Positions 24,291 to 32,822 of a DNA stretch of 64,000 nt are shown piece after piece. The notes beneath the pieces were generated by a model, which saw only the letters and a program-made list of their open reading frames with translations, was not told where the DNA came from and did not search any database. The stretch spans positions 1-64,000 of the forward strand of contig NZ_CADFDK010000010.1 in NCBI RefSeq assembly GCF_902832885.1, read 5' to 3'. Positions within the stretch are counted from its first letter, which is position 1. Each line of letters starts with the position of its first letter. Origin of the DNA: Burkholderia seminalis DSM 23518. Its GTDB lineage: Bacteria > Pseudomonadota > Gammaproteobacteria > Burkholderiales > Burkholderiaceae. The translations under genes were made by a program, and so were the position numbers.

Positions 24291-26417
24291 ATGCCCTACC
24301 AATACGGCTTCATCACTCCCGGCGCTGGCGCAGGAGCGCAACCGCCGCAAATGCCCGCGAGCGGCGCTGATCCGCTCGATGCATTCATCTCGTCCCAGGG
24401 CGGCCTGGCGGGCGGCAGATCCTCCAGGAATACCGCGGCAACGCCGCCAGCCAACGCTGCGGACCCGCTTGACACCTTCATCGCGTCGCAGGGTGGTTTG
24501 CCAAAGGCCACTGCGCCAGCGGCGCGCGCAGCGTCGCCGGTGCTCGCGCAGGACCTCGCGGCAGGCGGTGCGTCGCCTGACACATGGAGCAATCTGCAGC
24601 AGATCGGCTCCGGCGCTTGGCACGGCATTTCGAGTCTCGCGAGCAACGCCGCCAACCTCGTCGAGAAAGGTATCTCCGCCGGGGTGAACGCGATTCCCGG
24701 CGTGCGCGGCTCGGCAGCGGGCAACTGGCTGGCCAACACCGCGAACAACGATGTTTCGGCCCAATCAGCAGCGGACCAACAGTTCAGGCAAACGGCCTCG
24801 CCCGGCGCGCAGGCATCGGCCATCGTGGCGCCGATGCTCTTGCCGATGGGCGGCGCGCTGCGCGTGGGAAATGCGATTCGGGATGGCATCACGGCGCTTC
24901 CGGCAATGGGCGGCACAGTCGGCCGTATGGTTGGCACTGGGATCGGAAACGCTGCGACGGGTGCCGCGCTTTCGGCAGGCACGGCGATCGATCCCAATCA
25001 ACCGTATTGGCCTCAGGTCGGGCGTAATGCCCTAGTGGGCGCAGGTATGGGTGTCGCCGCGCCGGCTGTCGTCGGGGGCCTGCTTGGAGCAGGCCGCGCT
25101 GCTTATAACGCAGCGGTGCCGCTGCTGAATCCACGCGGCTACGTTGGGCAGCAATTCGCCAATGCAATCGGAAATGACGCTGCACAGGTGGCGACCAATA
25201 TCCGCACCGCACCGGTATATGTGCCTGGTTCGATGCCGACGACTGCTCAGGTCGGGGCGACACCCTTCTTGGCCCAGACAGAGACGGCGATGGCGAACAG
25301 CAATCCGGCATTCAAGACAGCGCTCGAGCAGCGCGCGATCGACAACAACGATGCTCGATGGCAAGCGCTGATGAATGTCGCGCAGACGCCGGAAGCATTA
25401 CAGGCCGCTCGTACGGCTCGAGAAGATGCAACGTTCCCACTCTATTCGACTGCTGGCGACCAGACGGCGAACGCAGGGAAGGCACTTATTAATCTGTTCC
25501 AGCGTCCTGCAATGCGACAGGCCGCTCAACAGGCGGACCAACTCGCGGCGAATCGCGGCGAAACCCTTGTCTGGCCGCAGCAGGGCGGCGATATGTCGAT
25601 CAATGGTCGTGCACTCGACTACACGAATCGTGCGCTCGGGGACATGATCGGAAGTGCCAAAGCATCAGGCAACAAGGAACTCGCGTCCGGGCTTGCTGAC
25701 GCCCAATCTCAGCTCCAAGCATGGACGAGTCGCTACATTCCGGCGCAGCGTCAAGCAACGCAGATGTATGCACAGATGAGCGTGCCGGTGAACACGATGG
25801 AAGTGGGGCAGCAAATTGCCAATGGACTGGGCACGCGCGCAATGAATGCCGGTCAGGTTCCCCAGATCCAACTAATGCCGTACCGCAGTGCTTTGCGGCA
25901 AGCGATGAATGGTGCTCCTTATGGGATTGACGCGAACGCCATGAACGCCTTGCAAGGGATCGGCCAAGATCTCCAGCGTGCGACGGTATCAAACTCGATC
26001 CGGGCGCCCGGCAGCGATACAGCGTACAACCTTACCGCAAACGGCTGGCTCGCGCGGCAACTGTACGGACGCGATTTCCAGGGCGGCATGGTCGGTAGTG
26101 TTCTCGGAAATGCTGCGCAGGCGGCGGGCGCAGCTGGCGGCGCGGCGATGTTCGGGCCGGCTGGCGCCGGCGTCGGGGCGGCGCTCGGTAGCGGCGTTGG
26201 TGGCTTGCTGAACGGCTCTCGAGTTGGCACACGGTTGAACGAGCACTTGGCTGGACTGCTGCTCAATCCGCATGAGTTCCTGCCGTACCTCGATGCTCGC
26301 GCTGTGGGCGCACCCGCCCCAGTCGCTGGAGGACTTATGCAAGGTTTGTCGGGCCGTTTGCAGTACATCCCGGCACTTGCCGTCCCGCAACTCGCTGGTC
26401 CTCGAGGGAATCCGTAA
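24291..26417 (+). CDS. large podovirus-type DNA ejection protein
   Basis: The protein has 708 residues, preceded by a strong AAGGAGGT. The N-terminus carries the segment ADPLDxFIxSQGGL twice (residues 26-39 and 57-70). Several Gly/Ala-rich amphipathic stretches, such as MVGTGIGNAATGAALSAG and the block AAQAAGAAGGAAMFGPAGAG near the end, fit a membrane-inserting ejection protein. Its position after the transglycosylase protein is as in podoviruses. No catalytic motif seen. Confidence 0.6.
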   Translation: MPYQYGFITPGAGAGAQPPQMPASGADPLDAFISSQGGLAGGRSSRNTAATPPANAADPLDTFIASQGGLPKATAPAARAASPVLAQDLAAGGASPDTWSNLQQIGSGAWHGISSLASNAANLVEKGISAGVNAIPGVRGSAAGNWLANTANNDVSAQSAADQQFRQTASPGAQASAIVAPMLLPMGGALRVGNAIRDGITALPAMGGTVGRMVGTGIGNAATGAALSAGTAIDPNQPYWPQVGRNALVGAGMGVAAPAVVGGLLGAGRAAYNAAVPLLNPRGYVGQQFANAIGNDAAQVATNIRTAPVYVPGSMPTTAQVGATPFLAQTETAMANSNPAFKTALEQRAIDNNDARWQALMNVAQTPEALQAARTAREDATFPLYSTAGDQTANAGKALINLFQRPAMRQAAQQADQLAANRGETLVWPQQGGDMSINGRALDYTNRALGDMIGSAKASGNKELASGLADAQSQLQAWTSRYIPAQRQATQMYAQMSVPVNTMEVGQQIANGLGTRAMNAGQVPQIQLMPYRSALRQAMNGAPYGIDANAMNALQGIGQDLQRATVSNSIRAPGSDTAYNLTANGWLARQLYGRDFQGGMVGSVLGNAAQAAGAAGGAAMFGPAGAGVGAALGSGVGGLLNGSRVGTRLNEHLAGLLLNPHEFLPYLDARAVGAPAPVAGGLMQGLSGRLQYIPALAVPQLAGPRGNP

Positions 26418-26434
26418 CCACCAGATTGATCGGC

Positions 26435-26743
26435 CTATCGTCCCCAGCGGGAACCACGGCCGGTCAACTTTGGTACTTCCCGCACTTCCGTCACCTCGCC
26501 GTCGATTGTCATTGGATGCTCAGTGACGAGGGGGGCCGAATTCTTGGATTCCCCGTCCATCACATCCCAGTCCGGTGGCGCGGGCTTTAGCTCGGGCTCC
26601 GGCTTCCCGGCCAACAGCGGGACCAGACCGATCAACCCGAAGAGAATTGCCGCGCCGATGTAGATGAACACGCGGTCGGTAAGTGTGAAGCCGGCTGCAC
26701 TCGTCGCGGCAGCGGTTCCGGCAATGGCAGGGGCGAGGCTCAT
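26435..26743 (-). CDS. small membrane protein (102 aa)
   Basis: One or two hydrophobic segments (AIAGTAAATSAAGFTLTDRVFIYIGAAILFGLIGLVPLLAG) are followed by a Pro/Glu-rich cytoplasmic or periplasmic tail. It lies leftward, tail to tail with the ejection protein. A longer start at 26767 is possible. A holin-like role can be imagined from size and layout but is not supported. Confidence 0.5.
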   Translation of the reverse strand: MSLAPAIAGTAAATSAAGFTLTDRVFIYIGAAILFGLIGLVPLLAGKPEPELKPAPPDWDVMDGESKNSAPLVTEHPMTIDGEVTEVREVPKLTGRGSRWGR

Positions 26744-26843
26744 GAGGTATATCCCAGACGATCCCACTGAGGATAGGCGACGGAGAAACGAGCCGCAACG
26801 CGGATCGAGATCCGCCGAGCGTCCATGACCGGCGCCCCGTCGT

Positions 26844-27107
26844 CTACCGTCCTACCTGAGGTAACGACAATACGAACTGACCGGCAACCTCCTCTGCAAT
26901 GGCAAAGGCCAGATCGTGTCGCCGGTAACCTTCCTCTGGTTCGCACGTTTTCCGCCACGCTTCGAGTGAGTTTTCCGGCAACCCCGTCGGAACAGCCGCG
27001 ATCCGAAAGCCGAAGATCTCCGGCCGGCCATTTATGCCGGCGAACCCGTGGTTCTTTACTTCGACGTAGAGATAGACGTCGTAACCGTTGATGTTCCGAT
27101 AGAACAT
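26844..27107 (-). CDS. hypothetical protein (87 aa)
   Basis: A soluble protein starting MFYRNINGYDVYLYVEVKNHGFAGINGRPEIFGFRI, with a strand-rich N-terminal half and a helical C-terminal half. The start has a GGAG eight bases upstream. It reads better than the two competing frames. Function unknown. Confidence 0.55.
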   Translation of the reverse strand: MFYRNINGYDVYLYVEVKNHGFAGINGRPEIFGFRIAAVPTGLPENSLEAWRKTCEPEEGYRRHDLAFAIAEEVAGQFVLSLPQVGR

Positions 27108-28057
27108 GGTCGTGCTCCAAGCAAAGGGCTCCTTGAGAATACATGCTCTCCCTGGTGCCCACTGGGATGAAGAGATTGGGCGAGCGCGGGCCGGGGGAAG
27201 TAGCGGTCACCGCGAGCCACACTGTGTCGAAACTGCAACGTGTAATTTCGGCGTCGACTGCGGCGTCACTTTGCGAATCGGCCAGCAAAGCGATGCGCAT
27301 CAGGAAATGTATCGTGCGTCACTCTGTAGGCGTGACCACCATTCTTCTGCGCTGGCCAGGGACCGCTGAAAAACTGTTGCCAAGCCGTATTTGCCTCGCT
27401 AATCTTGCTTCACACCTAGCCCGGGTTAAAGGGCATCGACTGCAAGACCTAGCTGTTGAACAGCCATATGTAAGCCCGCTCTGCGGGCACGGTGACTCGA
27501 TCACCGAATGAACTGAGTAGGGCCCACGCCCAAAATCCGTCCATCGTTTCCTGATGGGCTCGTGACTGCTTCGCCGCTTGGCGAGACCTTCCATCGCCTT
27601 TTGCTTCCTGCGAAAGGCGCGATGTGCAATCCCCGTATGCCGCTCCCGCGGCAATCAATCCGTGACGTGCGCTCCCCAGCGCTAACGCCGTGCCTTGCTG
27701 CGCCCGTCTCAATCGTCCTCGTGACGATCGACGGCGTGCTCGGCCTCGGCGTCTGAAATTTCGCACCGACTCGCTCGGTACGCATCAACTCGCGCGGTCG
27801 GGGCATTGGCGCCCCCCGATCGGTCGCAAAGCCAAAACACGGATCAAACGGGGGAAGCGTCTTCCCGCCACGCGTCGAACCTCATCGGGTTCATGCGTGC
27901 CGGGCTGCGCCGGCTTGCTGGCGTAGAACGCTCCCAATCTCACCAGGCCGAGGCTCGTGCCCCCGTTTGTTGTCTCCCGGCTGCATTTTCGCGGCCCCGT
28001 CCAGCGGACAGGGAGACAACTGGGGGTCGAGCCTCACGTCATGGATTCGGGGTACGC
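27108..28057. other. gene-poor stretch upstream of the internal integrase
   Basis: About 950 bases without a frame I can support on either strand. The candidate frames are Arg/Ser-rich and lack ribosome-binding sites. Visible structures are a GCCCGC-tct-GCGGGC hairpin (27474-27488), a small palindrome GCTGTTGAACAGC (27452-27464), and a perfect 10-bp inverted repeat GTTGTCTCCC/GGGAGACAAC (27969-27978 and 28011-28020) close to the integrase start. It may be decayed phage sequence. Confidence 0.5.
27969..28020. repeat. 10-bp inverted repeat upstream of the internal integrase
   Basis: GTTGTCTCCC at 27969-27978 and GGGAGACAAC at 28011-28020 are exact inverse complements separated by 32 bases, 38 bases before the integrase ATG. 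Outside them lie CCCCC (left) and GGGGG (right). Could be integrase-binding sites or a regulatory hairpin. Confidence 0.55.
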
Positions 28058-28972
28058 ATGTCGCACAAATCTCTCACGGCCGACCTGTGCCGTGCTGCGC
28101 GCGGGGCGCGTGGCAAACAGGCAAACTCGACCTCCAACGGTCGAGAGAAGTCGCTCGCCCGTTTCGCTCGGTTTCTGTGGGACACGGGCTTCCAGGTTCA
28201 CACGACCGGTCAGCTCAAAGAGAAGCATCTGATCGCCTGGTCGAATGACATGACGGGCCGAGGGCGCTCGAAGCGGACGGCCATCAACAACATGACGCAC
28301 ATCCGAACGGCACTCGAAGGGATCGGTCGCCGGCCATTTGCCGACAAGATGAGCAATGCGGCGCTCGGTCTGTCGGGCGCGAGCAGGGCCGGAACGAAGC
28401 GGCCGATGATGCGCGACGAGCTGGAGCCATACCGCGCTGCCGCTGCTGCGATCGACCCGGGTATTGCGGTTGTGCTTGAGCTGCAGCTCGAACTTGGGCT
28501 GCGAGCGAGGGAGGCGGTTCAAAGCATCAAATCGCTGGCTGATTGGCGGCGCGCGCTTTCGAGCCCGATCGGGGATGGCTTCGTGACCATCATCCACGGG
28601 ACGAAGGGTGGCAAGACGCGACGGAGTCCGCCATTGGATCGGCAGCGCGCTGCCGAGTTGGTGGGGCGTGCGATTGAACTGTCGAACGAGTACGGCGGCA
28701 AGCTGGTGCGCAAGCCGGATCTGAGGCGGGCGATGGAACGTTACCACTACGTGGTGCGCAAGGTTGGCATGACCGATGAGCGCGCGCCGCATAGCCTCCG
28801 CTACGCATACGCAACCGAGCATCTGGAGCGACAGAAGGCTGCCGGCGTATCGCGCCGGGAGGCGGCCGCAGGCGTGTCGACATGGCTCGGCCACGGGGAC
28901 GGACGCGGGACATGGGTGGAGCGGGTCTACGGGCGCGAGGTGCTTGCTGGGGTGGAGGTGCGCCATGCATAA
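28058..28972 (+). CDS. tyrosine recombinase, Integrase_1-type
   Basis: The protein has 304 residues. The N-terminal SAM-like core-binding domain (FARFLWDTGFQVHTTGQLKEKHLIAW) is followed by the catalytic domain. Visible catalytic residues are Arg in ELGLRAREAV, His and Arg in HSLRYAYA, His in WLGHGDGRG and the Tyr in RVYGREV. A longer upstream extension of the frame lacks family likeness, so the ATG at 28058 is chosen. It overlaps the AlpA-like gene by 8 bp, an integrase-plus-directionality-factor layout. It is distinct from the P4-type integrase at the element's end. Confidence 0.85.
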   Translation: MSHKSLTADLCRAARGARGKQANSTSNGREKSLARFARFLWDTGFQVHTTGQLKEKHLIAWSNDMTGRGRSKRTAINNMTHIRTALEGIGRRPFADKMSNAALGLSGASRAGTKRPMMRDELEPYRAAAAAIDPGIAVVLELQLELGLRAREAVQSIKSLADWRRALSSPIGDGFVTIIHGTKGGKTRRSPPLDRQRAAELVGRAIELSNEYGGKLVRKPDLRRAMERYHYVVRKVGMTDERAPHSLRYAYATEHLERQKAAGVSRREAAAGVSTWLGHGDGRGTWVERVYGREVLAGVEVRHA

Positions 28973-29177
28973 GCACGTCGACACGCTGCCCGAGGTGGGT
29001 CACTCGCGCTGGAGGCAAATCGCTCCGTTTGTGGGCGTGTGCCGAGAGACATGGCGAAAGCTGTGTTTGGCTGGACGCGCACCGCAACCGATTCAATTGT
29101 CACCGCGGTGCACGGTTTGGCGAAATGACCAGGTACACCAGTATCTGGCGGACCCACTGCAATATAAGGCGGAGTAA
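28965..29177 (+). CDS. AlpA-like helix-turn-helix regulator, copy 2
   Basis: The protein has 70 residues. The core HSRWRQIAPFVGVCRETWRKLCLAGRAPQPIQL is closely similar to that of the 18099 gene, pointing to duplication or acquisition of two related modules. It overlaps the integrase by 8 bp. Probably the directionality factor or regulator for that integrase. Confidence 0.75.
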   Translation: MHKHVDTLPEVGHSRWRQIAPFVGVCRETWRKLCLAGRAPQPIQLSPRCTVWRNDQVHQYLADPLQYKAE

Positions 29178-29271
29178 AAATGCGCTAGCTTTATGGCCCG
29201 AGGAGATCAAGATTCATACTCGAAGGCCGATATCGGAACTATACGTTTCTTTACCTTGGGAGTTGCGTGAC

Positions 29272-30084
29272 ATGAAGTGCCATCGCTTCAATATCGGGAA
29301 TCTCGAAAATGGTGGAGATGTCAACGAATGGTGGGCCGAGAATGTCCGGCGCGGCGTAATCACGGCAGGTTTTGATGGCGAGCCCGGTGATGAGGGCGAG
29401 AAACACTTGCGAGCGATGGACGAGGGGGACCGAGTTCTCGCTTATGCAAGTGGCTATGGCTATGTTGGAGCCGGATGCGTACTTAGAGATAGTACGTACC
29501 GCTTGCATGCCAATGTGCCGCTCGGATCGGTATCGACACATCAGCACGAGCGAGGTGTCCGGTGGGAATTCGTGATCTGCGATGTCCGGGACGCCATCAG
29601 CGAAGAGGAGGCTCGCCTCTACCATCCGATGAAAACCCGCTTACCGGTTGCGAATGCGTTCGAGGCGGACCATCTCATGGCCTTGCTGAAGGAGAGAGGA
29701 ATTCGGCAGGAAATCGACCTAGCCACTCTTCAGGCTGATTTTGGTGAGGCGGTAAGGCGGTCCAGTTTCGATTCGCGAACTGCACGACAGGCACGGCTAA
29801 AAGCCGCACCCAAGCTACCTGAAAGGATCACTGTTTCCACAGACGTCTATCTTCGGAATCCGGACGTGGTTGCGGAGGTGTTGGATCTAGCGCAAGGACA
29901 ATGTCAAGAATGCGGGAAGTCCGCACCATTCGCGAGGAAAAGTGATGGCAGTCCATACTTGGAGGTGCATCATCGTGTGCGACTGGCAGATGGTGGTGAG
30001 GACACGATCGAAAATGCCGTTGCGCTGTGCCCGAATTGTCATCGGGAGCTGCATTTCGGGAGACGCCTAGAGGCGGGCAAGTAG
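29272..30084 (+). CDS. EVE/PUA-like domain plus HNH endonuclease, probable modification-dependent restriction enzyme
   Basis: The protein has 270 residues. The N-terminal half (NEWWAENVRRGVITAGF ... GDRVLAYASGYGYVGAGCV) has the pattern of the EVE/PUA superfamily, a base-flipping reader of modified nucleotides. The C-terminal domain is an HNH nuclease with CQECG, LEVHHRVRLADGGEDTIENAVALCPNCHRELH, including the zinc cysteines and catalytic His. EVE-HNH fusions are known type IV restriction enzymes. The GC content is low, as for acquired defence genes. The start at 29272 follows GGGAG; an upstream extension overlaps the AlpA-like gene and is not credible. Confidence 0.75.
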   Translation: MKCHRFNIGNLENGGDVNEWWAENVRRGVITAGFDGEPGDEGEKHLRAMDEGDRVLAYASGYGYVGAGCVLRDSTYRLHANVPLGSVSTHQHERGVRWEFVICDVRDAISEEEARLYHPMKTRLPVANAFEADHLMALLKERGIRQEIDLATLQADFGEAVRRSSFDSRTARQARLKAAPKLPERITVSTDVYLRNPDVVAEVLDLAQGQCQECGKSAPFARKSDGSPYLEVHHRVRLADGGEDTIENAVALCPNCHRELHFGRRLEAGK

Positions 30085-30312
30085 CCTGAATGCTGAAGGG
30101 CCTCGGGTCGTCGTACGTATTGCTGTTGTGGCGATTGACGAAGGCAGTCCGGCGTCGTTGCGAGAGCTTGATCGCCGGAGCCGCATCGATAGGGAAATCC
30201 CTAATTCGACTGAGGGTGTGGAAATGGTGTCGAATCAGGTGTTCCCGTGTGTTTTCCCTATGTAACATCCCTTGTAGTTCATGGGGAGTAGCCCATAATA
30301 ACTAGGAAGGCT

Positions 30313-30624
30313 ATGTGCTCGTACAACCTCAAATGGCATCCTGCAGCTAAGGCCGAGATTATCCAGCTGGCCAATGCAGATCCTGATGACGCGACGGACA
30401 TCTTTGTGTTGGTGAAGCGAATGGCGACACGTCAAATTGACGAGAGTGCGTGGTACCACCATGATCGTGGATTCAAGTTCTACAAGCGACGCCCTGCTAC
30501 GAGCTACGTCGTTTTTGTCCTCAGAAGGCCTCCGACCGGGGCAAATGCTGGAGGGGATCTCGAGGTACTGGCAATCGCGGATGATGTGGCTGCTGTGACG
30601 GCCGCTGCTGTCCAACGCGCGTAG
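30313..30624 (+). CDS. probable HigB/RelE-like toxin
   Basis: The protein has 103 residues. The pattern WHPAAKAEIIQLA...DIFVLVKRMA...FKFYKRR...SYVVFVLRR is that of a RelE/HigB-fold mRNA interferase (N-terminal helices, then a strand-rich core with basic residues). A catalytic set could not be confirmed by eye. AGGAAGG lies ahead of the ATG. It precedes its HTH antitoxin by 9 bases, the toxin-first order typical of higBA. Confidence 0.6.
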   Translation: MCSYNLKWHPAAKAEIIQLANADPDDATDIFVLVKRMATRQIDESAWYHHDRGFKFYKRRPATSYVVFVLRRPPTGANAGGDLEVLAIADDVAAVTAAAVQRA

Positions 30625-30633
30625 GAGGCAACT

Positions 30634-31017
30634 ATGGTTATGAAAATATCAAGCGTTGACGATCTTGAGGCGGCCATTCTCAATGACCCGCGTCTTAGTG
30701 CTCGGGCCGCATTGCGAAACAGCTTGGTTGATTTGGGCGATGCGCTGAGAAGAGTCCGGGTAGAGCAGGGCCTGAGTCAGTCGACGGTGGCGGAGCTGGC
30801 GCACATCGATCAAGGTGATATTAGCCGGCTGGAAAACGGCGAAGGAAAGCACGGACCGACCCTTGAGACGCTCGTCAGATATGCTCACGCGGTTGGCGCG
30901 GGATTGGTTGTTGGCCTCGTGCCACCGAAAAGCGCTGATTCAGGAGCCGCAGTTCAGAAGAAGCGGTCTTCGGCTCATGTTCCACCAGTTACGGAAAAAA
31001 CATGGGTGCAAATGTGA
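30634..31017 (+). CDS. XRE-family antitoxin/regulator
   Basis: The protein has 127 residues. The helix-turn-helix is at about 40-95 (LGDALRRVRVEQGLSQSTVAELAHIDQGDISRLENGEGKHGPTLETLVRYAHAVG). GGAGG precedes the start. It is placed immediately after the RelE/HigB-like gene, so most likely the antitoxin and operon repressor. The C-terminus overlaps the next gene by 16 bp. Confidence 0.75.
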   Translation: MVMKISSVDDLEAAILNDPRLSARAALRNSLVDLGDALRRVRVEQGLSQSTVAELAHIDQGDISRLENGEGKHGPTLETLVRYAHAVGAGLVVGLVPPKSADSGAAVQKKRSSAHVPPVTEKTWVQM

Positions 31018-31322
31018 CCGCTCGACTTATTGAGTATGTCGCCGAGTCGATGTCGCTTGCTAGCGCAGTTGCTGTTGTCATTCCGGCAATTCGATTCTCT
31101 CGTTTGCAAGGGCACAGCAAGCAAATGGCCGACATCAAGGAGGGCGCAGTTCAGCAAGGAGATTTACCTACTAGCGAAATTGCGGATGCGATCGGAAACG
31201 CCAAGCGTAGGAAGTCGGACGGGTTGTATTGGTGGGACCTCCTTTGTCTTTGGATGGGGATCGCACTTGCGATTGGCGCCTCGAGTATCAAACTGCTTTG
31301 GGTACTCCCCAATGCGGGGTGA
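31002..31322 (+). CDS. small membrane protein overlapping the antitoxin (106 aa)
   Basis: One hydrophobic segment near the N-terminus (SLASAVAVVIPAIRF) and one near the C-terminus (LLCLWMGIALAIGASSIKLLW) flank a polar middle. The 16-bp overlap suggests it is a third gene of the toxin-antitoxin operon. Its function is unknown. Confidence 0.45.
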   Translation: MGANVTARLIEYVAESMSLASAVAVVIPAIRFSRLQGHSKQMADIKEGAVQQGDLPTSEIADAIGNAKRRKSDGLYWWDLLCLWMGIALAIGASSIKLLWVLPNAG

Positions 31323-31425
31323 GGGTGTCAAACGGTGTGCATCCCAGTACAAGGAGCTTTGCTGCCTTGGCGGAATCTCGCAAAATCTACGACAGGATTC
31401 GCTGGATGCGGAGTCCAGCGAACTC

Positions 31426-32655
31426 CTATCGTGCGACGTCGAGGGGGATGATCGCGGCCCCCGCCTCAAGTGCATCTAAATAGTCGGCCCAGTGCTGCAT
31501 CATTTTTCGACGTTCAGGCAGAAACTCAGCATGCACGTATGCCGCGGTGACTTGATTGCGCTCTGCGTGGGCAAGCTGACGATCGACAACATCGCGGCTA
31601 TAACCGAGTTCGCGAAGCACGGTAGCGGCCAGACCGCGGAATCCGTGTCCGGTCATTCGCGACTTGTAGCCCATGCGGTAGAGCGCATAGAGCATCGTGT
31701 TGTTCGAGATGTGGCTTCGGCCCTGGATGCTATAGAACACATGCCGGTGGGCGCCGTTTAGTTCGCGCAACGCGGCCAGTGTGTCGAGCGCTTGGCGCGA
31801 AAGCGGGACGATGTGTGGATCGCGCATCTTCATGCGCTCGGGCGGAATCCGCCATTCGGCCGCGCGCTCGTCGAACTCGTCCCACTCCGCGTTGATCATC
31901 TCGGTTGTCCGAGTGAACGTCAGAGCCATGAAGCGGAGCGCCAGCCGCGTGACGAGATCGCCTTGGTACGCTGCGATGTCTCTCATGAGCTGCGGGATTT
32001 CGATGGGCTTGACCCGTGCCATGTGTTTGACGCCGGTGCCTTTCTTGAGAACGGTCTCGGCGTCAATGTCTGCAGCCGGATTGCGAGGGCATCGCCCGGT
32101 CATGATTCCGTACTGGAACACCGCCCGTGAGCGCTGGAGGATGCGTTTAGCCGTCTCGCGTACACCGCGGGATTCGACGGCCCTCAGGATCTCTAGCATG
32201 TCAGGCGCCTCGATGTCTCGGATCGGGCGATGGCCGACTTTAGGAAAGACATCGACTTCAAGCGAACTGATCACCTTGGCCGCGTACACCTCGGTCCATC
32301 CGTCTTTCTGAGCAGCAAACCACTCGCGCGCGACAGCCTCAAACGTCGACGCTGCTTCGATCGCCCGAGCGCGTTTGACTTCCCGCTTCTGTTCGGTCGG
32401 ATCGGTGCCGGCGGCGAGTTGCTTCCGTGCATTGAGGCAGGCCTGTCGAGCCTCGGCCAGTGTCACCTCTGGATAGACGCCAAAGGCGGCGCGCTTCTCT
32501 TTGCCGTCGAAGCGGTACTTCATCCGCCAGTAGCGTGACCCGTTCGGCATGACCTCCAGATACAACCCTTTGCCGTCAGCCAGGCGATACGGCTTCTCGG
32601 CCGGCTTGGCCTTGCGGATCTGCATCTCGGTCAGCGGGGTAGCGCGCTTCGGCAT
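31426..32655 (-). CDS. P4-type tyrosine integrase (DUF4102 N-terminus) of element A
   Basis: The protein has 409 residues, standard for the P4/prophage CP4 integrase family. The N-terminal arm-binding domain (TEMQIRKAKPAEKPYRLADGKGLYLEVMPNGSRYWRMKYRFDGKEKRAAFGVYPEVTLAEAR) is DUF4102. Catalytic residues are Arg in FTRTTEMINAEW, HGFRGLA (His and Arg), His in LAHAERNQV and Tyr in AAYVHAE. It reads away from the tRNA, with its start 168 bases from the tRNA 3' end, the usual P4-like arrangement. The start at 32655 is taken; an upstream in-frame ATG would add 12 unlikely residues. Confidence 0.92.
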   Translation of the reverse strand: MPKRATPLTEMQIRKAKPAEKPYRLADGKGLYLEVMPNGSRYWRMKYRFDGKEKRAAFGVYPEVTLAEARQACLNARKQLAAGTDPTEQKREVKRARAIEAASTFEAVAREWFAAQKDGWTEVYAAKVISSLEVDVFPKVGHRPIRDIEAPDMLEILRAVESRGVRETAKRILQRSRAVFQYGIMTGRCPRNPAADIDAETVLKKGTGVKHMARVKPIEIPQLMRDIAAYQGDLVTRLALRFMALTFTRTTEMINAEWDEFDERAAEWRIPPERMKMRDPHIVPLSRQALDTLAALRELNGAHRHVFYSIQGRSHISNNTMLYALYRMGYKSRMTGHGFRGLAATVLRELGYSRDVVDRQLAHAERNQVTAAYVHAEFLPERRKMMQHWADYLDALEAGAAIIPLDVAR

Positions 32656-32822
32656 GGCATGGGGGCATCGAGTTTGGGGGCATGGAGGCATGTCCCAAAA
32701 GATGCCCCCAAGTTAGGTTGCTTGTACTGGGCAACCTTGGGCAATGATGGCAGCAAAAGTCCAGGCGACACAAGGCTGTGCGCGACTTTTTGGGCAAACT
32801 TGGGAAGTGTTGGGAACTTAGA

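Noticed and set aside
26435-26743. Holin for element A
   Set aside because: Hydrophobic segments and position are suggestive, but no endolysin or spanin is adjacent, so I kept it as a membrane protein.
27143-27806. Lysis or other small genes on either strand before the internal integrase
   Set aside because: Candidate frames lack ribosome-binding sites, membrane segments and lysozyme motifs, and their composition is shadow-like.
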